A stretch of 64,000 nt of DNA from Panicum virgatum (lineage: Eukaryota; Streptophyta; Magnoliopsida; Poales; Poaceae). The position numbers were made by a program, and so were the translations under genes. The stretch covers positions 50,608,930 to 50,672,929 of the forward strand of contig NC_053148.1 in assembly GCF_016808335.1 (NCBI RefSeq). Reading direction: 5' to 3'. This document shows positions 20,569 through 31,919 of this stretch, in pieces. Position 1 is the first letter of the stretch; every line of letters starts with the position of its first letter. Below the pieces are notes generated by a model that searched no databases, was not told the origin of the DNA, and saw only the letters and a program-made list of their open reading frames with translations.

Positions 20569-22258
20569 AGTGCCAGCTCCACCGAGTGGGCACGACAGGC
20601 CTCAGGGCACCGGTCCACCAGTTCCAGCTCCAGCGAACCCCCGCGATGTACAGCTTTGTCCAGAGGTTTTGCCACTCTGACTCGGCAGTTGGGCAAGCTG
20701 AACATGCGCACCACCAACATCGATGAGTCACTGGGCCAGCACATCGAGTCAACTCAAAACTGGCAGCGATACACAGGCGAGAGGATCCGCAATCTGGAGC
20801 AGCAACAGCAGCAATCCCAGGAGGAGTGGAGGGCCTACTACTGTTGGGCTGGGTTTAATCCCAACTAGCAGCAGTGAGCCTGAAGCTAGCTTAGGGGAGG
20901 ACCCCCATGAGAGGTACCTTGTATCAAACTCTACCTTTACCGCTTTCCAAAACCTTGTATGAAACCAAACAAAAATTTGCAAAATTCTGAAAATCCATAA
21001 AACTTTGCATAACTAAAATCAAATAAAAATTGACAAAACCTTTAAAAACCCAAAAAATATTTACTTGCTTTCCAGTATGTGTAGTAAGCATTTGTAGTTT
21101 TTCCTTAATGAGATGATGAATAGTTGCTCTGTTAGTTCCTTTCAGATGGCTGAAAAGAGTTGCTATGATCTTCTCCTACATGATGCTTGATATCCGGAGT
21201 ATTTCTTTTCAAAAATACAAAAATAAAATAAAGTTTGTCGGTGATATGCAATTCCTATCCAGAGCCATATGAGTTACAAGTTTGAAAAGCCTTTTCTACA
21301 TATGCAACTTGTCTTCTCATTGAGCTTTGTCAAATTGTTGTGACCCTTTGTGAGAATCACTTCATACGCCCATGATCAAGATCACGTACACGTCCACTCA
21401 CATGCTATACTTCTACACCTGGAAGATAGCAAGTACATCCCCCATCCATCCACAAATAAAACTCCAAGATGTACTATATTTATCTCTCTCCATAGTTATC
21501 ATCATAATGTATGAGCTATAAAAAAGAAATAAAAGATGCATACCCAAAGAAGGTATGCCACATGCCCACAAGGCATGTCAAAAGAAAAAAGAAAAAAAAA
21601 GAAAAGATGCATACCCAAAGAAGGTATGACACACCCACAAGGTGTGTCAAAAAAAAGAGAGAGAAAAAGAAAATATAGCCCATACCAAAAACATTACAAG
21701 GGAAAGAGAATTCAAATAAAGGAGTTCTCATCCATCATCCACCAAAAATATCCACACACTTGCACATCTTGATCAAGGCTTATGACTTGTTTCTCCTTTG
21801 GATCCGGTTTTTGACTTAGCGAAATATGAGAAGCAAGTTTGCCATTATATCCTCCATACCTACAGATCCACCAAAAAAAAGCCATTAGAAGTAGGATGGA
21901 AAAAAAGGCGCATAAAAAAGGCCTTGGTGAGGAATGAAACATATTGAGCGATCTGAGAGATCACCCGAGGAACTTACAAATTTCTTTTCAAAAACTTTAT
22001 AAAACCTCTGGATTGACGGTTGAACAAAGGAGTGGTAAGTGGTACTCTACAAGCCGTTTTGACCCTCAACCGCCAAAGATAAGGAAGATGCTATAAGCCC
22101 CATAGGAGTAAGGTAAAAGGTGCGAACATGGCCAACTTATTCAGAATAAAGGTAAGAACACTCGGTTGTGCCTTGGGAATAAGTCAGGACTGCGACATTG
22201 TAGCAACTCTGGATCAACAACCTAAGTCTAAAACTTTGCTCAGGACGAGCAAAGGGCT
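20569..22258 (+). other. Element D 3' untranslated region
   Basis: About 1.7 kb without a convincing gene apart from the frameshifted tail to about 20868. It has a purine-rich tract (21519-21674) with a tandem duplication of hairpins, then AT-rich DNA up to the PPT. Confidence 0.6.
21531..21663 (+). repeat. Tandem duplication with paired hairpins in D
   Basis: Two units (21531-21601 and 21602-21663) each contain GCATACCCAAAGAAGGTATG, a 6-base hairpin. A second hairpin with loop CACAA follows: ACATGCC/GGCATGT in unit 1 (21560-21578) and GACACACC/GGTGTGTC in unit 2 (21628-21648). The stems differ at two inner positions yet both pair. Confidence 0.75.
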
Positions 22259-22271
22259 AGCTTGGGGGAGT
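22259..22271 (+). other. Element D polypurine tract
   Basis: AGCTTGGGGGAGT directly before the LTR start. Confidence 0.7.
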
Positions 22272-22703
22272 TGTTGACGGTGCTTAAGTGTCATTTTCAC
22301 CCATCAACTATACTCAATAATAAAGAAAAACTGCATGCCTTACTCGCATATTTGTATCACTAACCTTGCTCCACAGTTGTTTTCGAGTTTTGTACATTTC
22401 AGATGAGCAAAAGCGGAATAAGACGAAAACACACAGCAGACGCCATACAACTACGCAGAATATCACGTCTGGCGTCACCCACTTACAAGGAGGGCCCATC
22501 TGGCATAGCAAACGGGCGCGCCACGCATAATGCATATAAGGAAAGATATCAGGGCCAACATGTCAGCCTGCTAGAGAAGGATAAGGACGAGAGGCGGTCA
22601 GGTGGGGCCGACCGACCGTCCAGGTGCATTTCGAGGAGGAGTCGGCCCCAAGTCTCCTGATTACCTTCCATACATGCATTTGGCGGGAACCGATCTCCAC
22701 TAA

Positions 22704-22711
22704 TATAAATA
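22704..22711 (+). promoter_or_regulatory. TATA box of D LTR
   Basis: TATAAATA just upstream of the CT/CA microsatellite, at a typical LTR promoter position. Confidence 0.6.
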
Positions 22712-22726
22712 GGGCCCCCTCTCACC

Positions 22727-22760
<34 letters not shown>
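22727..22760 (+). repeat. Compound CT/CA microsatellite
   Basis: About nine TC units run straight into about eight CA units, inside the D LTR near the expected transcript start. Confidence 0.9.
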
Positions 22761-23877
22761 TTCATTCCATTCTCTCCAAGAAGGCTCTCCTCTCTCTTAC
22801 TCTCTTAGCTAGGTAGTGGAGCTAGGCTAGTTATCTTTAGTGAGCAAGTCGTCCTCGGGGTTGTTGAGCAATCCTCAGCTCCTGGTATGGCTTTGTATCC
22901 GACTTGTCAGACTTCTATTCATAATATAGAGTTTTGCCATGGTTGCTTTACTATCTTAATAGTTTATCAATCCATGCTTAGATTGTTCATAAGTTATGCT
23001 ACGGTCTTGGTTAGGCCAGATGATCCGGGTACGGATAGAGGTTCGTTGTGCCTTCGGGCTTGCTCTAGTGTTTTACTCGTCCATCCGAAGGGTGGGAGAC
23101 CTGGGGGCACTAGAGTAGTGACTTCATACACAAGCGTGGTGCTCGGGTATGCGGGATCCTTCGGATATGACTGTGCTCCACGATGTGACTGGGGTAGACG
23201 GCAGGTGGTGACAGCCCTGTCCGTCCGGCGTAACAGCGGTGTTGCGTTTTGCGTACTCCCCGATGTTCGGGTTCGGTGTAGGAGTTCATACAAAGAGGTA
23301 ACGGGACTGGATGTACTCCGGTGCGGGACCTTCTCCCCGCTATCCCACCTGCAGTCCTAACCATGATCTAACATGACCCCAGCTTTGGATAGAAGCACTA
23401 GGACACCTAACCTAGCCTAAGCTCCAATTGACTTGACGTAGGATAGAGTAGTTCTTTATTTTATAGTTTCTCTCCTTTATTCCTTCCTCTTGGAGTGTGG
23501 ATGTGTGCTGTGTCACATTACCCTTGCTTATTCTTTATCTGTACTTACCCCTGTTAGAGTATTGCCTATTGCTTGAGGCACAATGTCATGGTTAATGTTG
23601 AGTACAATACCTTTGTCGCTGCCGTCCTTTGGGACACAAATAAATGACAATACCCTTACTCTCCGGGTGAAATGCTACAACAGTATATCCGTGCGCTTGC
23701 GGATCCATCTGTAATCGTATTGATTATACCACGAGAGTGGCACCCCTTGGGTGCAGTTGCTAGGATGGGTTCGGCGCCCTCATTTCTAGTGATTGTACTA
23801 AGGACTGCCAACAGGCATTTCTGGCGCTGTTGCTAAGGATTATCCATTCCTAGTAATTGCGCTAAGAAATGTCAACA

Positions 23878-24062
23878 CTCATGTGGCCAATACCCCATCA
23901 TAAACACTACTCCGAAAGCTATGCTCAGCATTAGAGCAGCAATCGAGTAGTTTTATGATTTACCCCTAGTATTCTTACGATATTTTCGTCTTGGATAACC
24001 CGACGGGGTTCATACCTAATAGACTTGTCCTAAGAGTTAATCCAGTCCTTGGTTAGTACACC
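23878..24062. other. Older DNA between D and E
   Basis: 185 AT-rich bases with no gene or repeat I recognise; it resumes at 42252 after element E. Confidence 0.5.
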
Positions 24063-24540
24063 TGTCGGATTGCTATTCCGGCCAGTCCACCAGGGGTGTA
24101 CCCGGCGGTAGAGTTTCAGGATGGGGATCTCAGGACCAAGAGCTCGATGGTAACACGAAGACGTAGGGACTTAGACAGGTTTGGGCCGCGATGTGCGTAA
24201 TACCCTACGTCCTGTGTTTGGGGTTGTATTAGGGTTTGTGGAATGCTGCGAAAAAGAAGAGTCTCACTATGGGTCGGCCTACGTCTCCTTTATATAGACT
24301 AGGAGCCGTAGGGGTACAAGAAATGATATGCTCGGGTTGTTTTACAAGGAAGGAGGTCGGTTAAGATCCCTAGATATCCGGGCTTCTAGCTGGAGCCTCT
24401 CATCCTAATCCACTGGGGATCCCATCTGCGCACAGCCGAGTCCTGCACTCCGAGTAGTCGTAGCCGAGTCACCGAGTAGGGTAGTCTCCCAAATTCGGGG
24501 ACCCCACTCGGCAGGGAGGTACATAGATCTACCTCCGTCA
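24063..24540 (-). repeat. Element E 3' LTR (478 bp)
   Basis: On the minus strand it begins TGACGGAGGTAG and ends AATCCGACA. It aligns along its length with 41778-42251. A TATATA box is at 24291-24296. Confidence 0.93.
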
Positions 24541-24551
24541 AGCCCCCGAGC
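24541..24551 (-). other. Element E polypurine tract
   Basis: GCTCGGGGGCT on the minus strand, directly before the 3' LTR. Confidence 0.8.
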
Positions 24552-25603
24552 GCCGGAGGGCCGAGTTGAACCTTGTCGTACTTGAACGAAGTCCTTCGGT
24601 GCTCATTAAGAATGTCCGTCGTTGTTGTAGATCCAGAACGGGATGCGCCCCTGGGCGCACCTGTTGGGTGTAGCCCCCGAGCCTTGGAAGGATTCGGATA
24701 AGCTTTTTGAGGGTCAAAGAAATGATCTTTAACTCTTGTCTGTCCGAATGCTTGAGTGTCCAGCCAATATCCTTGTTACACTGATCCCCTGTGGGTATCA
24801 GCCTTTAGCCACCGCAAGGTTGCCATGGTGACCGAACCTGACTCAGTTACCCAGACCCTAAAGCCCTGGGTTAAGTCTCTGAGACTTTCCGAGTAGTCCA
24901 AACGTCTGGGCCCTGAGGCCTTAGTTGAGTCACGAAGACTCATCGAGTAGTCACAGCGTCCGGCCCTGAGGCCCAGAGACACGCCGAGTCGTAGGTGGCG
25001 CCCAGCCCCCGAGCAGGGTCACTGGCGGAGTCACGGAGATGCGCCGAGTCGTCACGACATCCGGGCCCTGAGGCCCTGGCTGGGTCACGAAGACACGCCG
25101 AGTCGTATGTGGCGCCCAGCCCCCGAGCAGGGTCACTAACGGAGTCACGGAGACGCGCCGGGTTGTCACTGCGTTCGGGCCCTGAGGCCCTGGCTGGGTC
25201 ACGGAGACACGTCGGGTCGTAGGTGGCGTCCAGCCCCCGAGCAGGGTCACTGGCGGAGTCACAGAGATGCGCCGGGTTGTAGGTGGCGCCCAGCCCCCGA
25301 GCAGGATCACTGGCAGAGTAACGGAGACGCGCCGGGTCATCACGGCGTCCGGGCCCTGAGGCCCTGACTGGGTCACGGAGACACACTGGGTAGTTTCCAG
25401 GAATATTCGGAGCATATTCACATTAAGGTGAAAATCCAACCATTACTTCTCTGCGCGGATTTGTCGCGGCTGACAGGGGAGCGAGGTTGTCAGAGGCAAC
25501 AGCAAAAAGAAAGTTACTGTTTATCCCGCTCATCCGCCGTGAGATCGCTGGCCTGATCTGATCCGGCCGTTGATTTCGGATCTGCCCGTTGTGGGGCCTC
25601 CAA
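24552..25603. other. Non-coding stretch between E 3' LTR and antisense gene
   Basis: Holds one more PPT-like AGCCCCCGAGC at 24672, a tandem array (24880-25400) and a GC-rich upstream region of the antisense gene. Long open frames here are by-products of the repeat. Confidence 0.6.
24880..25400 (-). repeat. Composite tandem array with PPT-like tracts
   Basis: Two unit types of about 54-60 bases alternate. One contains GTAGGTGGCGCCCAGCC and the tract CAGCCCCCGAGCAG (25003, 25117, 25231, 25291); the other contains GGGCCCTGAGGCCCTG, a near palindrome. Both end in a GTCACGGAGA-CGCCG phrase. The tract is the reverse complement of the element's own PPT. Confidence 0.85.
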
Positions 25604-25611
25604 TATTTAAA
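25604..25611 (+). promoter_or_regulatory. TATA-like box of the antisense gene
   Basis: TATTTAAA about 150 bases before the ATG at 25758, a plausible separate promoter for the plus-strand gene. Confidence 0.4.
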
Positions 25612-27894
25612 CAGGGGAGGCGGCATGGAGCGGCCACCTTGTTCCCGAGCACTCCAGAACTTTCCGCCGCCTTAGCTAACTCGGTGAGTTTCCAGAGCTC
25701 TCGGCTTTAATCTTCCTCGCGATTTCCTCCCTTCGCCTGAGCTTCGCCGCCATCACCATGGCCGCCTCGCCTGCCGCATCTGTGTCTTCGACCTCGGGGA
25801 GCTCCGAAGAGGCCCCACCGTCATCATCGTCCTGGCAGAGGTGCTCGCTCCAATAGAGCGACATCCAGGACATGGTGGAGCGTGGCATCCTCCCGGAGAA
25901 GCAGATCTCCGGGTGGTGGTGCTGCTACGGTGAAGAATTCCCGTTAGAGGACACGAACCAGGCGGTGATGTTTAAGTCCTACGAGAAGGGCTTCGTACTG
26001 CCCGCGGGGGCCTTTTTCCGTGGACTTCTTCATTTCTACGGGCTCGAGGTAACTCACCTGAAGCCCAATTCCATTGCTCTGATCGCCATCTTCATTCACC
26101 TCTCCGAGGGGTACTTGGGGATCGCCCCCCATTTCAATCTATGGCGGGCTCTGTACCGCCTCAAGGGGCACCCGTCCAACATTCGCCGGAATGTTGTGGG
26201 CGGGGCCGCCTTCTCGCTGCACTAGGGGAGCTTCTAACCTGACTTCGAGCTCCACGACACCAACAAGGGGTGGGCGCGGGAATGGTTCGTGGTGGCGAAC
26301 CCGGCGCCCAACCTCCCGACGCGCACCGGCCGCGCGCCGGAATGTAAGGCATGCTGGGAGGAGCCGCCGACCACCTAGGAGATGGTGCAGGTGGAGCACC
26401 TCCTCAAGGAGATCGCCGATTTGTCGGCGCGAGGTCTGACGGGGGTCGCGGTGGCCATCTCCTTCTACAGGCGGCTCACGCAGCCGATCCAGGAGAGGGT
26501 CCACCCGGCCTTCAAGTACTGGGGTCATCGGGACCCAACCCGGGGGCAGGATCGAAAGGTCCCCCGGAAAGAGATTGCGAACCGGGTCGCCCGCATCATG
26601 GCGGGGCAGATCCGGGACAAGGACTGCCCAAAAGCCCACTGCCTGAAGTGGCCGACCGACGCTGTAAGTTTTCTTGAATCTTCTGAGTTGTTTTGTGTAT
26701 TCCGAGTTGTTTCCTCTGTTTTTGCTCTGTTTTTCCGAGTGCACCCGTTGGGTTGTAACACAACTCGGATCATCTACAGGCTAAGGTCTTGGAGTACTGG
26801 TCCTCTGCTCCTCTGCCTGAGGGGGACCCTGGGAAGAATGCCACTACTCCCACCGAACTGCTCTAGCCGGCGGAGGAGGAGGCCGAGTTCTCCTCCGACT
26901 CCTTCGTGGGGAGTGAGCCGGAGGTGGAGATCACCGGAGCCTCGGGGCCACCGCTGTCGGTCGCCCTGAGGAGGAAGATGCGCCGCGCCATCAAGAAGAT
27001 CCAGTTGTCGAAGGCTGGGTTGGTGGCGGTGCAGCAGACGCTGAGGAGCTCGACCCAAAAGGGGACGAGCAAAGTCCGGGGGACATCGGCGCTCCAGCCA
27101 CTGCTAAGGTGGGGTCGGTATCGGCCGGCCCCCAAGCCGAGAAAGAGGCGGTCCAGGTGTTGGGCCAGCTATGTGGGGACGTGACGCCCCCGCGCGTCGG
27201 CTGTGGGACTCCACCGGCTGCACCGCTGAAGCTGAAGTTCCCGCTGCATCACAGTGGCGGGTAAATTCTTAAATCTTGATCCTTGTTCTCGCTGGATTTT
27301 TGCTTTCTGGAGCTGTGCTGAGCACCCTTGTTGTTGGTGTTGGAGGGCGTCGCTCAGCGGCGCCAAGAGGAAGGCAGAGGAGTCGTCCAACGAGGGTGGC
27401 TCCAGTGATGCCGCGAAGCTGGCCTCGCCCCAGGCAAATCCGGCAAAGAGCCACACCCGCCGTGAAGAGGAGAAGAAGCAGCAGGAGGAGGAGGAGGAGG
27501 CCAGCAACAGGGTCTCCCCTCCTCTCCAAGACATGGTGATGCAGGATCCGCCCCGTGACGGAGGGGCGGAAGATGTTGTGGCCGAGGCCCGCGAGGTCCC
27601 AGCCATAGAGGTGGTCGGGGCCACGGAGGTCCCGGCCATCGAGGCAGAGAGGACCCGGGCCGATCCCACCGAGGGGGTAAGGACCCCGCCGGCCAAGGAG
27701 GAGGCCGAGGAGGGCGAGTCGCTCGGCAGCCACATGGTCGAGTGTGCCAAGCTGACCCATGAGTGGGTTGAGGGAAGTCTTCTGCCTCATTCTGTTTGTG
27801 AAGCCGACTTGTTCTTGTGGGTGTTGTCTTGTAATGCATAGTTGTTCTTCAGGCTCTGGTGGAGCTATCGGAGCAGGCCGCCCAAGAGCTGGCA

Positions 27895-30800
27895 TGTAAC
27901 ACCCTAATTTAAATTTCAGCATTTATTAATAAATTTAATTGGCTTTATTTAATTTTCTAAGGTTTATTGTGTTAGACTGGCATTTAATCTAAAATTTTGT
28001 TCCTTAAGTAATTAAAATTTTATCATAGGTTTAAATTTTGGTGTTGCATTCATGCTGGTGCATAGTCTTAATTATTTTGAGTGTGGTTTGAATTAAAATT
28101 TTGATTTGAATTCAAACTTTGTTTGAAGTAGGAATAGAAAAGAGAAAGGAAAATAGAAAACCTAACCCGGACCCAAACCCACCTCAGCCCAGTCCAACCC
28201 TCTCCCGCGGCCCAACCCGCAACGGCCCAACCCTCTTCCTCTCTTTTCCTCAGCCCGCGGCCCACTTTTCTCGCGGCCCAAACCGGTGCCCACACCCCAG
28301 GCCCGGCTCGCGCCGGCCCGCTCCCCGGCCTGCCCCGCGCCACACGGCCCGGTCCGCCCTGCGCTCCCGCTCCGCTCAAGGTTCCGCGCCCCTGGACCCA
28401 CCTGCCAGCCGCACCGCGCGCGCTCGCCCAGCCGCTGACGGCCCGGGCCCAGCCGTCAGGCTCGTCACCTTCCTCACGCAACGGCCGCGCCCGGCACGCC
28501 GAGATTCTCGGCGGACTTTCCTTCCCGGGCACGCACGCCAAGGGCGCTCCGCCGCCCTATAAATACCTTCCACGACCCCCTGCGCCTCTCCCAATCCAAC
28601 AGAGCGCCGCCGTAAACCCTAGCCGTCGCACCACGCTGCGCAGCTCCGCCGAGCAGAGCAGAGCGCGGCGCCGCAGCGGCCACGCCCCTCCGCCGCACCG
28701 GAGCCCCGTCCACGCAGCATTTCGACTCCTCCGTGACCGCCAGGAGCTTCCCCGAGCCGCTGCCCTCCGCTACAACCCCTGCAGCGACCTTCTCCGCGAG
28801 CGCCGCCGCGACTCGCCGCCGGTCTTCGCCACCGGGCCCCCTGCACGACCCCCATGCTCGATTCGAGCCTCGGTGAGGACCTCCTCCGCTCGCTCTCCCT
28901 TCTCGACCTGCTAGAGTAGCCTGTGGCGCACCCCAGCAACCCCTGCACGCGCACGCCGGCGATGCGCCGCCGCGCAATCCGCCCCTCGCCGTGGCGAGCC
29001 CCGCTCAAGCCCGGCCGAGCCCCGCTTTTGCCTCCAGAGGCTTGCGCATGCCGCGTAGATGCCAACTGACCCAAGCCCTGGCCGGATTGACCCCGGGAAG
29101 GCCGAGATTGGCCATCTCCGGCCACGCGCCGCTGCGAACAGGGTCGCCGGCGACGTCCCGCCGCCGCCCCACGCACCCAACTGCCCTGCGCCGTCCGATC
29201 AGGAACGGGCGCTCAAGATTAGAACTCAGGCCCTTTAGATCTGAGCCACCCGATCCGGATCCAAGCGCTCAGATCTAACCATACCGCTTCAGCCTGTGAC
29301 ATTTGTTAAAGAGCCCCTGCACTTTAGTGGATTCAACCTGCGGTCCATCTGTATAGAAAACTAATTACGGTTTGGTCCTGTTTTTAGCACATAACCCCCT
29401 GGCCTTTCTGGAAATAGAACCCGCCGTCCTTTGCTGCTAATTTTGCGGGTTACACCCTGGAGCTTTAGTTTATTTACGTTTTAGTCCCTGGTTTTAGCAG
29501 AAAAGTCCCTGGAACCCTGTTTTTATTACAAATAAGCCCCCGAACCTTGTTTTTAGCCTAGATTATGCGTTTTAGCTCCGTTTTAGGCGTTCTTTATGTC
29601 CACGCGATCGTTATAATGCGAAGAATAGTTTTAGCTTAGTTTTTCTTGCTGTTTTTATGTATTGATGTACTGTTTCTTAGTTTTTGTTAGAGTTTGCTTG
29701 TATGCTTATTGTTGTGCCTCGTTTTGGCCATGTGTTCGTGAGTAGACGTCGAGCTACCGGAGGAGCCCCAGTACCAATACCAGGAGCAGCCGTCTTCCGA
29801 GCACTTTGAGCAGCAGCAGGAGCAGTACGAGGAAGGCAAGTGTAACATGAACAACCTATCACTTTTAAATACATTTTCATACTGCATTTAATATTGTATG
29901 CCTATAAGGATTTCCTAGCCACATTTATCCTTTATATATTACCTTGGGTTGCATTTTGGTTAGTTGTGCTAGGTGCCGCGCTATAACACACTCTGGTCCT
30001 TTTTAATTAATTTGATTAATGGTTTACTTAAATTTAATTCTGAGAGTGGCCCTCTGTGCTTCGTGCTTGGGTGGCTCACGTCTCGTTAAAATATGGTTTT
30101 TGTAGAAACATGGTTTAGGGGGCCAGCACGGTGCTTAGTGCTTGGTTGGCCACTCTCCATAAGGACCGGTTCATAGAGCGACAACCTGGGACAACAGCGC
30201 TACCACAAGGCTAGAATGGGATAGACTTGGCGTAATAATTAGATCTTTTTGGTTTGGGGTAACTTACCTGCGGGGCAGGGGCGGTAAGCTTCTATGGCCC
30301 TCGTGCTGAGTGGCCTCGTCTGTGCTTCGTGTCTTGACACCCACTAGACTTGCTCCATAGTCGCCGATCCACCCTCGCGGTTACTCCCTACCAACGAGAT
30401 TCTTTGTAAAGGCCTCGTAGTGAGTCGCTAGTCATCTCACCTAAGGAAGTGTGATGAACAACTGGCGTAGCTCACGACTTGTGGGTAAAGATGTGCAACC
30501 TCTGCAGGGTGTAAAACTGGTATACTAGCCGTGCTCACGGTTATGAGCGGCCCAGATCCTCCTTTTGATTAGTGGGGTTGTCTCCTTCCGACGAGGGAGG
30601 TGCCTCTCGGGGTTTACCTTGGTGGCTTGGTTTCGGTTTGGTTCTCAGTAGTATTATAATTAATTCTGATTAATTACTATGTAACTGGGTTAATGGTAAT
30701 TCATCAACTCGTAGTAAATAGCTTTAATAAAATTTTGCCAACCCTTAAAAGCTAATGCAGTTGAGTCAGCCAACCTTAGAGCCTCATAGTTTGTGTTATA

Positions 30801-31188
30801 CTTGTTGAGTACAAGTTGTGTACTCACTCTTGCCTCTTCTCTACTTTTTCCTCTTGGCTACGCTACTGCTGCTCAGTTCCTGCCGACACGAGGGAGTTCG
30901 TCCAGCGCTACCAGGACTACGAGGACTTCTAGGTGTTCGTCTCCCAGTCGACGTCCCTGTGGTGCCCTGCTCAGCTTCGGAGAGCTTTTACCGTATTTTG
31001 TCCTTCGCTTCCGCTGTATCAGACATTTTGTCATTTATGTAATAAATAACATTCGTATTTCGATTTATTATGTCTTATTCGTGATATGTGCTGTGATATA
31101 CTGTTCATTCTGTTGTATATACGTGTGACTTGATCCTGGCACGTATATGATTGCTCGGTTTATGTTCTTTTATAAACCGGGTGTTGCA
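27895..31188 (+). repeat. Solo LTR of the C superfamily in exon 4 of the antisense gene
   Basis: Starts TGTAACACCC and ends GGGTGTTGCA (one change from TTACA), 3294 bp. Flanks are TGGCA (27890-27894) and TGGCC (31189-31193), a TSD with one change; the uninterrupted coding reads ELAEG. It matches the C LTR outside the GC-rich block, which is longer here. TATAAATA at 28558. Confidence 0.93.
28854..30932 (+). other. Three exon-like blocks forming a 54-codon frame in the 27895 LTR
   Basis: Block 1 (28854-28872) is ATG plus five codons, MLDSSL, followed by donor GTGAGG. Block 2 (29746-29835) reads VELPEEPQYQYQEQPSSEHF and a Gln/Glu tail, then AAG|GCAAGT. Block 3 (30877-30932) reads PADTREFVQRYQDYEDF and TAG. 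Lengths 19+90+56 = 165, an exact multiple of three. AATAAA follows at 31041. Transcription and translation are inferred from signals only. Confidence 0.45.
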
Positions 31189-31919
31189 TGGCCGAGGGGA
31201 GCACTGCCATCAGTCGAGTGGCGGGGCTCGAGGCCAGGGTGGCCGAGCTGGAGGCGCGGGACCGCCAGTTGGACGCCGACAGGGTGAAGGCCGAGGATGC
31301 TCTGCGCAAGGAGAAGCGCGGTAAGGAGTGGGATCGATGTCTGCTGAGTCCTTTTTGTGCTGTTTTGTCTCTGACTTCCTTTTGTTTAGAGCTGGAGGCC
31401 TGCACCAAGGCTAACGAGGAGCTGCAGAAGCTCCGGGAGGTGGTTGAGGCGTGGGAGGCTGCGACCGAGGAGAAGCTTCGCCTGGAGCAGCATGCTCGGG
31501 GAGGTACGATCCGAAGACCATATTGCTATGTTCTTTCTATCATTTTCTTTGGCATAGGCTGACCTAGCCAGGTGCTTTTTGTAGAAGCAGAGGAACAGGC
31601 GGCACTGGGCCGGGTGACACTAGATCGCCTGAGCAGACCGCTGGAGGCACTGCTTGGGGCGTTCGAGCCCGAGGGTGTGGCGGCTGCCGAGAGCCTGTCT
31701 GAGAGGCTGGAAGCGTCCCGCGGCCGACTGGAGGCCTTCATCAGGGGAGCTGCCAAGGATGCCGTACAGTATACCCTGGGTCTTATGAAGACCCACCTCC
31801 CGAAAGCGGATCTGGATCCGGTGGGAGACGGTGTCCAAGAAGACTGCTTTGACGCAGAGTGGGAAGCCAATCACGCCGCTGTCCTGGAGATCGCCGAGCG
31901 CATCGTGGCCGAGCTGTAG

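Larger units (their letters stand above)
20180..23877 (+). mobile_element. Element D: Athila-like element, 3' part
   Basis: Contains the end of a coding frame, a long 3' untranslated stretch, the PPT GCTTGGGGGAGT and an LTR. The 5' part is missing: B sits directly upstream of the fragment at 10158. The phrase ACGAGCAAAGGGCTAGCTT before the PPT resembles the one before the F 3' LTR (GACGAGCAAGGTTTAAGC), supporting a related lineage. Confidence 0.75.
22272..23877 (+). repeat. Element D 3' LTR
   Basis: Starts TGTTGACGG; the best inverted match at the other end is GTCAACA at 23871-23877. An alternative end, GCCAACA at 23813, is followed by TTCTGGCGCTGTTGCTAAGG, which looks like a PBS. The LTR thus ends either at 23813 or at 23877, and the last 64 bases repeat the LTR-end pattern. 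TATA at 22704, a CT/CA microsatellite at about 22727-22760. Confidence 0.75.
25758..31919 (+). pseudogene. Antisense spliced gene of Tat element (putative gypsy-type transposon domain family)
   Basis: Reads MAASPAASVSSTSGSSEE, then ILPEKQISGWWCCYGEEFP, VLPAGAFFRGLLHFYGLEV, HLSEGYLGIAPHFNLWRALY and RKEIANRVARIMAGQI. This resembles the plant family annotated as putative gypsy-type transposon (Transposase_28), known as an extra ORF of Tat elements. Apparent GT-AG introns are 26664-26779, 27261-27357, 31321-31389 and 31504-31584; each joins frames cleanly (for example EKR|ELEAC). A fifth ends at 27852 but its donor reads GGAAGT. The C-terminal exons are coiled-coil-like (RVAGLEARVAELEARD), ending with TAG at 31917. 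In-frame TAG/TAA at 25852, 26222 and beyond, a frameshift near 27040 and a solo LTR inside exon 4 make it inactive. Function is unknown. Confidence 0.72.

Noticed and set aside
22887..23360. 157-codon open frame in the D LTR
   Set aside because: It crosses LTR promoter-downstream DNA, has no recognisable motif and a similarly long frame exists on the other strand.
24940..25439. 148- and 162-codon minus-strand frames
   Set aside because: They are translations of the tandem array; several frames are open because the unit lacks stops.
27169..27922. Long minus-strand frames opposite the antisense gene
   Set aside because: They are shadows of the coiled-coil-like, Glu-rich exons of the plus-strand gene.
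25758..31919. Ordinary host gene on the plus strand
   Set aside because: It lies wholly between the LTRs of E and matches the known extra ORF of Tat elements.
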